Shown in pieces: positions 14,169 to 18,180 of a stretch of 18,180 nucleotides of DNA. Every line of letters begins with the position of its first letter. Position 1 is the first letter of the stretch. Made by a program: the position numbers and the translations under genes. The notes under the pieces are model-generated. The model was given only the letters and a program-made list of their open reading frames with translations. It did not search any database and was not told where the DNA came from. Source of the DNA: an uncultured Macromonas sp. (GTDB lineage Bacteria; Pseudomonadota; Gammaproteobacteria; Burkholderiales; Burkholderiaceae); the NCBI GenBank assembly GCA_946481585.1, contig CAMLOF010000028.1:1-18180 (forward strand). Reading direction: 5' to 3'.

Positions 14169-14189
14169 TGGCGGGGTTGTCCCCCGCCA
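14169..14189. terminator. Hairpin between convergent genes, candidate bidirectional terminator
   Basis: TGGCGGGG (14169-14176) and CCCCGCCA (14182-14189) form a perfect 8-bp GC-rich stem with a 5-nt loop. It occupies most of the 33-bp gap between the dehydrogenase stop and the stop of the minus-strand DUF1178 gene, so it is well placed for both transcripts. There is no T run on either side, so termination may need other factors. Confidence 0.55.
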
Positions 14190-14195
14190 GGGGTA

Positions 14196-14660
14196 TCACT
14201 GCAAGGTTTCCTTGAGCAGTGGCAGATCGGGCAACGGAATCACGCCAATGCCCTCCTCAAGGAGGTCGCGAGTCTCTTCCGGACTCGCGCGCCCCCGAAT
14301 GCTTCGTTTCTCTGCGTCGCCATGGTGCATGCGACGTGCTTCTGAAGCGAATCGTTCGCCCACGTCCTCGGTACCGGCTACCACTTCGCGCAACGCCTGA
14401 AGCATGGCGGCCTGCACCTCGGCTGGTACACCAGAGTGCGCTTCCTTGCCCAGCGTCGAAACCTCTGGCGTGCTTTTCTCTGGCACGCTCGAATGCCCCA
14501 GATTCAACCTGGGAGCGCTCAACCGCTTTTCGACCCGTTTTTCACCACACACCGGGCATTCCAACAGCCCACTGGCGAGCTGGGATTGAAAATCTTCCTC
14601 AGAGGCGAACCAACCCTCAAAAATGTGGGCCTGCGCACATGCAAGGTTCAAGACCTTCAC
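14196..14660 (-). CDS. DUF1178 family protein, GTG start
   Basis: The 154-residue protein resembles the DUF1178 family: an N-terminus with C8, H12 and FEGWF, then ASEEDFQSQL and LLECPVCG, with C35 and C38, followed by VEKRLSAP. The Cys and His residues suggest a small zinc-binding knuckle. The middle is polar and the C-terminal half is rich in Glu and Arg. No function is established for the family. The start is a GTG at 14660 with an excellent GAGGAGG site 7 nt upstream (complement of 14668-14674). The start overlaps the stop codon of the upstream Nudix gene as GTGA (14657-14660), so translation is probably coupled. It is the last gene of the minus-strand run that begins with nuo genes. Confidence 0.85.
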   Translation of the reverse strand: MKVLNLACAQAHIFEGWFASEEDFQSQLASGLLECPVCGEKRVEKRLSAPRLNLGHSSVPEKSTPEVSTLGKEAHSGVPAEVQAAMLQALREVVAGTEDVGERFASEARRMHHGDAEKRSIRGRASPEETRDLLEEGIGVIPLPDLPLLKETLQ

Positions 14661-15262
14661 GGCAAGGCCTCCTCAACGCTCCGCCATTCCAATGGCCAAG
14701 CACCGCTTTGAACGTTCTGCAACCACAAGGCACCGGTCAGCGTCTTGGCATCTGTAACCACACCGTCGCGACACGCCCGCAGAAGTTCGTCTGGCGTGGC
14801 TGTCAACACATCCAGAAACTCGCCTTCATCCAAGCGGCGTTCGCCCAGGGTCAAGCCCCTGGCAAACCAGATGTCGATGAACTCCGTGGCGTAGGAAATG
14901 ACGGGGTGCAGAACGCCAGCACGGGCCCATTCGCGGGCACGGTAACCGGTCTCTTCAAGCAATTCGCGCTGTGCACAAGCCAGAATGTCCTCGCCCGGAT
15001 CTAGCTTGCCAGCCGGAAACTCGATCATTGCCCTTTGCAGGGGATAGCGAAACTGCCTCTCCAGTACCACGCGCCCGTCATCCAGGATCGGTATGACCAT
15101 GACGGCACCTGGATGGGCTATGTACTCGCGTGTTGTCTGGGTTCCGTCGGGTAGCCGTACCACATCGCGCATGGCGTGCAGAAAATGGCCCCTGAATACG
15201 GTCTCGCTGCTGAGACGAACCTCCGCCAGATGCGCTGGCTGAACGTCGGGCAATAAGGTCAT
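14657..15262 (-). CDS. Nudix hydrolase, ADP-ribose pyrophosphatase type
   Basis: The 201-residue protein has a perfect Nudix box starting at G85: GKLDPGE, seven residues, then R99, E100, E103, E104, G106 and Y107. Upstream it has TREYIAHPGAVMVIPIL and an Arg-Gln-Phe-Arg stretch (69-72) as in ADP-ribose pyrophosphatases, which cleave ADP-ribose to AMP and ribose 5-phosphate. Substrate is inferred from this pattern; other nucleoside-diphosphate sugars are possible. ATG 15262 is chosen because it lies 7 nt after the stop of the DUF2818 gene; the frame runs on upstream only as overlap with that gene. The position at the tail of the complex I operon and the ADP-ribose link to NAD breakdown suggest a housekeeping role in NAD metabolism. 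Confidence 0.88.
   Translation of the reverse strand: MTLLPDVQPAHLAEVRLSSETVFRGHFLHAMRDVVRLPDGTQTTREYIAHPGAVMVIPILDDGRVVLERQFRYPLQRAMIEFPAGKLDPGEDILACAQRELLEETGYRAREWARAGVLHPVISYATEFIDIWFARGLTLGERRLDEGEFLDVLTATPDELLRACRDGVVTDAKTLTGALWLQNVQSGAWPLEWRSVEEALP
14668..14674 (-). promoter_or_regulatory. Strong ribosome binding site for the GTG-started DUF1178 gene
   Basis: GAGGAGG on the minus strand lies 7 nt before GTG 14660, inside the last codons of the Nudix gene. It makes the unusual start codon credible. Confidence 0.7.
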
Positions 15263-15269
15263 GGCCGCC

Positions 15270-15572
15270 TCAACGGCGCCGACCCAGGTAGCGATAGACG
15301 AAACCCGGGAAGGCAAAAGTCAGGAACATGGCGCCAGTGATGGCGTAAAACTCCCAGCCCTGAGGATAGATCTGCCCTTGATGCTGTTCCAACGCCAAAC
15401 CTAAGCCGCCGACAACAAAATACAGTACCAGCAGCTCCAGCAAACGCAGCCAAAGCGACTTGATGGCTGCGTGCCGAGGAATCAGCGCAAGAAGCCGCTC
15501 ATTGAAGAAAGGCAAATTGGCGGCCAAGAAGGCCGCCCCAATCACCAGCCAGACAGACAGGGAGGAACTCAT
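15270..15572 (-). CDS. DUF2818 small membrane protein downstream of nuoN
   Basis: A 100-residue hydrophobic protein with three likely membrane helices (about 5-23, 41-60 and 73-92), the motif NLPFFNERL after the first, and a basic C-terminus GRRR. It matches DUF2818, a family I know from Burkholderiales where it follows nuoN. It begins 14 bp after the nuoN stop codon and ends 7 bp before the Nudix start, so it is almost certainly cotranscribed with complex I genes. A role in complex I assembly or stability is an inference from position only. ATG 15572 fits both the family length and the operon spacing; longer frames reach back into nuoN. Confidence 0.85.
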   Translation of the reverse strand: MSSSLSVWLVIGAAFLAANLPFFNERLLALIPRHAAIKSLWLRLLELLVLYFVVGGLGLALEQHQGQIYPQGWEFYAITGAMFLTFAFPGFVYRYLGRRR

Positions 15573-15586
15573 CCGGCTAGGATACC

Positions 15587-17071
15587 TCAGGCCAGCAAGG
15601 CCCGCACGGCATCGGCACAAAGGGCCATCAAGCCACCGGGAACAATGCCCAACACCAGAACCAGCGCGCCGTTCACCGACAGCACAGCACGCACGTCGAG
15701 GGGAGCATCGATTTGTGCCGTCTGCGTCGGAGCATCAAAGTACATCACTTTGATCACGCGCAGGTAGTAGAAGGCACCAATCAGGGACATGATGACAGCG
15801 AACACGGCCAGTCCGACGTAGATGCCGCCGCCAGCCTGCAGCAGCGCCTGCAACACAGACAGCTTGGCGTAGAAGCCAACCAGTGGCGGCACGCCTGCGA
15901 GCGAGAACATACAGGCTGCGAGAACGCCTGCGTAGAGCGGGCTGCGCTGGTTGAGACCGGCGAGGTCGGAGATCTCCTCGGACTCGAAACCCTCGCGCGT
16001 CAGCAGGAGCATCACGCCGAAGGTCGCCAGCGTGGTCAGCACGTAGGTGACGACGTAGAACATGGCCGCACCATACGCATTGGCCACGTTGCTGGCGTCA
16101 CCGCCCACCACGCCGCCAACAAACGCCAGCAGCATGAAACCCATCTGCGCAATCGTGGAGAAAGCCAGCATGCGCTTGAAGTTGCTCTGAGCCACTGCCG
16201 CCAAGTTGCCCACCAGGAGAGACACCACGGCCAGCACCGCCAGCATCTGCTGCCAGTCGAAAGCCACGGGCAGCAGCCCCTCAACCAGCAGGCGCACGAC
16301 GATGGCGAACGCTGCCAGCTTGGGCGCACCACCGATCACCAGAGTGATAGCGGTAGGCGCACCGTGATAGACGTCAGGCACCCACATGTGGAACGGCACC
16401 ACACCCAGCTTGAAAGCCAGACCTGCCACCACGAACACCACACCCAGCACCAGGACCTGCTTCTGCTCTACCCCTGCGGCCACCACCTGAGCCACGGTAG
16501 GGATGTCGAGCGAACCCGTCGCGCCATAGACCAGCGACAGACCGTAAAGCAGAAAACCACTGGCCAAGGCACCCAGCACAAAGTACTTCATGGCAGCTTC
16601 GGTCGCACGAACTTCGTCACGACGCAACGCCACCAGCGCGTAGCTGGATAGGGTCAGCGTTTCCAGGCCCATGTAGATGACCAGGAAGTTGTGGCCCGAG
16701 ATCATCACGAACATGCCCAGCAGCGCGAACATCGCGAGCGTGAAGAACTCACCTCCACGCAGCATGTCGCGGGCACCCGCATACGGGCGGCCATAGACCA
16801 GCGTCACCATCATGGCAATCGAGGCAAAACACTTGAGCCAGGAGCCCATGGGGTCGCTCACCACCATGCCGCCGAAACCCTCCAGGGTCTGACCACTGGA
16901 CGCCAGGTAGCCCTCCAACACGGCAACCACGCCCAGGGTCAACAGCGTCAAACGGTAAGTCGCGCCACGCAGCGGAGACTTGACCACCAGATCGAACAGG
17001 GCGATCACGCAGGCCATCCCCAACAGCAGCAGTTCGGGGTAGACCGTGGCCCAGCTGAGACTGTCAATCAT
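15587..17071 (-). CDS. nuoN: NADH-quinone oxidoreductase subunit N
   Basis: The 494-residue, highly hydrophobic protein has about 14 membrane helices and is one of the three antiporter-like proton-pumping subunits of respiratory complex I. Recognisable blocks are SGHNFLVIYMGLETLTLSSY with E137, FKLGVVPFHMWVPDVYHGAP with K221 and H228, GGAPKLAAF with K251, and GFYAKLSVL with K403. By motif these correspond to the charged channel residues known in E. coli NuoN (E133, K217, H224, K247, K395). Length is normal. ATG 17071 follows the nuoM stop by 30 bp, with an AAAGAG-like ribosome site just upstream. Downstream the DUF2818 gene starts after 14 bp. Nothing appears broken. Confidence 0.97.
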   Translation of the reverse strand: MIDSLSWATVYPELLLLGMACVIALFDLVVKSPLRGATYRLTLLTLGVVAVLEGYLASSGQTLEGFGGMVVSDPMGSWLKCFASIAMMVTLVYGRPYAGARDMLRGGEFFTLAMFALLGMFVMISGHNFLVIYMGLETLTLSSYALVALRRDEVRATEAAMKYFVLGALASGFLLYGLSLVYGATGSLDIPTVAQVVAAGVEQKQVLVLGVVFVVAGLAFKLGVVPFHMWVPDVYHGAPTAITLVIGGAPKLAAFAIVVRLLVEGLLPVAFDWQQMLAVLAVVSLLVGNLAAVAQSNFKRMLAFSTIAQMGFMLLAFVGGVVGGDASNVANAYGAAMFYVVTYVLTTLATFGVMLLLTREGFESEEISDLAGLNQRSPLYAGVLAACMFSLAGVPPLVGFYAKLSVLQALLQAGGGIYVGLAVFAVIMSLIGAFYYLRVIKVMYFDAPTQTAQIDAPLDVRAVLSVNGALVLVLGIVPGGLMALCADAVRALLA

Positions 17072-17101
17072 TGTTGTGCTCTTTCGAATCTAGGATCAAA
17101 C

Positions 17102-18180
17102 TCAGGGCAGCTTGGAAACGGCCACGTGCTTCAGCAATTCCGCCACCGACGGGTTCATCACATCGGTGAACGGCTTGGGATGAATACCCATGTAAAGCAC
17201 CATGACAGCCAGCAACGCCATGACCAGGAACTCACGCTTGTTGATGTCCAGGAGCGCCTTGACGTTGTCGTTGCCGACGGGGCCCAGATAGACACGCTTG
17301 AACATCCAAAGCGAGTACGCTGCGCCAAAGATCAGCGCGGTGGATGCAGCCATGCCGACCCAGAAGTTCACTTTCACAGCACCCAGGATCACCATCCACT
17401 CACCCACAAAGCCAGCGGTACCCGGCAGGCCACAGTTGGCCATGGTGAACAGCAACGCGAAGGCGGCGAAGTTGGGCATGGTGTTGACGACACCACCGTA
17501 ATCGGCGATTTCGCGAGAGTGCACGCGGTCATACAGCACGCCAATACCAAGGAACATTGCAGCAGAGACGAAGCCGTGGGCAATCATCTGCACAATGGCA
17601 CCGGAAACCGCCAGGTCGTTGAACAGGAAGAAGCCCAGCGACACGAAGCCCATGTGTGCCACGGACGAATAAGCCACCAGCTTCTTCATGTCCTTCTGGA
17701 CCATGGCCACCAGCCCAACGTAGATCACGGCGATCAAAGACAGACCGATCATGAAACCAGCCCACTCGTGGGACGCATCGGGTGCGATGGGCAGAGAGAA
17801 GCGCAGGAAACCATAAGCACCCAGCTTCAGCATGATGGCGGCCAGCACGGCGGAACCACCCGTAGGCGCTTCCACGTGCACGTCGGGCAGCCAGGTGTGA
17901 ACCGGCCACATCGGCACCTTCACGGCAAACGCCGCGAAGAAGGCAAAGAACAGTGCCGTCTGCACGCCTGCACCCAGAGGCAGCTTGTGCCAGGTGGCCA
18001 GATCGAAGCTGCCACCCGAGGCGTTGTACAGGTAGATCAACGCGATCAGCATCAGCAGCGAGCCGAGCAGCGTGTACAGGAAGAACTTGAACGCAGCGTA
18101 GATCTTGTTCGGCCCACCCCAGATACCGATGATCAGGTACATCGGGATCAGCGTGGCTTCGAAGAACACGTAGAACAGCA
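17102..18180 (-). CDS. nuoM: NADH-quinone oxidoreductase subunit M, C-terminal part (5' end outside window)
   Basis: The frame is open from the window edge to a stop at 17102, giving about 359 residues; a full NuoM has near 490-500, so roughly the first 130-140 are missing. The visible part begins LFYVFFEATLIPMYLIIGIW, whose Glu matches the key channel Glu of NuoM, and continues with AFAVKVPMWPVHTWLPDVH and MLKLGAYGFLRF, which hold conserved channel lysines. It is an antiporter-like proton-translocating subunit of complex I in the inner membrane. The GTG at 18167-18169 lies inside this motif and is not the start. It precedes nuoN by 30 bp in the normal nuoM-nuoN order. Confidence 0.97.
   Translation of the reverse strand, partial: LFYVFFEATLIPMYLIIGIWGGPNKIYAAFKFFLYTLLGSLLMLIALIYLYNASGGSFDLATWHKLPLGAGVQTALFFAFFAAFAVKVPMWPVHTWLPDVHVEAPTGGSAVLAAIMLKLGAYGFLRFSLPIAPDASHEWAGFMIGLSLIAVIYVGLVAMVQKDMKKLVAYSSVAHMGFVSLGFFLFNDLAVSGAIVQMIAHGFVSAAMFLGIGVLYDRVHSREIADYGGVVNTMPNFAAFALLFTMANCGLPGTAGFVGEWMVILGAVKVNFWVGMAASTALIFGAAYSLWMFKRVYLGPVGNDNVKALLDINKREFLVMALLAVMVLYMGIHPKPFTDVMNPSVAELLKHVAVSKLP

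Noticed and set aside
15713..16651. 312-codon open frame antisense to nuoN
   Set aside because: His/Gln-rich shadow of nuoN, which is intact and conserved.

Overview
The window looks like ordinary core chromosome of a GC-rich betaproteobacterium, most likely Burkholderiales and probably Comamonadaceae (Acidovorax/Comamonas-like). This is an inference from base composition judged by eye, from protein character, and from small markers such as a DUF2818 gene directly after nuoN. Genes are tightly packed, and no insertion sequence, phage gene, CRISPR array or integrase was seen.

Layout, left to right. Positions 1-213 hold the 3' end of a succinate-semialdehyde dehydrogenase gene, followed by a tRNA-Gly(CCC) gene (261-334). 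A two-gene plus-strand unit (404-4290) encodes a 3-hydroxyisobutyrate-dehydrogenase-type oxidoreductase and a 993-residue CHASE-PAS-PAS-GGDEF-EAL protein for cyclic-di-GMP turnover, joined by an ATGA overlap. Next on the minus strand come an RhlE-like DEAD-box RNA helicase (4215-5780), whose 3' end overlaps the GGDEF-EAL gene tail-to-tail by 76 bp, a 322-bp geneless stretch with several inverted repeats, a PiT phosphate transporter (6103-7725) and oligoribonuclease orn (7810-8424). Divergent from orn, a plus-strand pair encodes an M48 membrane metalloprotease and the ribosome-maturation GTPase RsgA (8484-10669).

A minus-strand pair (10681-12295) encodes a CoA-pyrophosphatase-type Nudix hydrolase and a CobD/CbiB-AmpE-like membrane protein. 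A small exported helix-hairpin-helix protein (12413-12733) and a glutamate-family dehydrogenase (12843-14162) follow on the plus strand. The right end is the 3' part of a complex I operon on the minus strand: nuoM (cut by the window edge), nuoN, a DUF2818 membrane protein, an ADP-ribose-pyrophosphatase-type Nudix hydrolase and a DUF1178 protein. Junctions are short and the last one is a GTGA overlap.

Functional themes are respiration and NAD-linked metabolism (NuoM/N, ADP-ribose Nudix, glutamate dehydrogenase), RNA and ribosome work (RhlE, Orn, RsgA), and c-di-GMP signalling. Orn is the enzyme family that removes pGpG, the product of EAL phosphodiesterases, and it lies about 3.5 kb from the GGDEF-EAL gene. 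I found no convincing undescribed multi-gene system. The points most worth checking are the 76-bp convergent overlap, the palindrome-rich leader before the helicase, the inverted repeats before the glutamate dehydrogenase, and the extra genes on the nuo operon tail.
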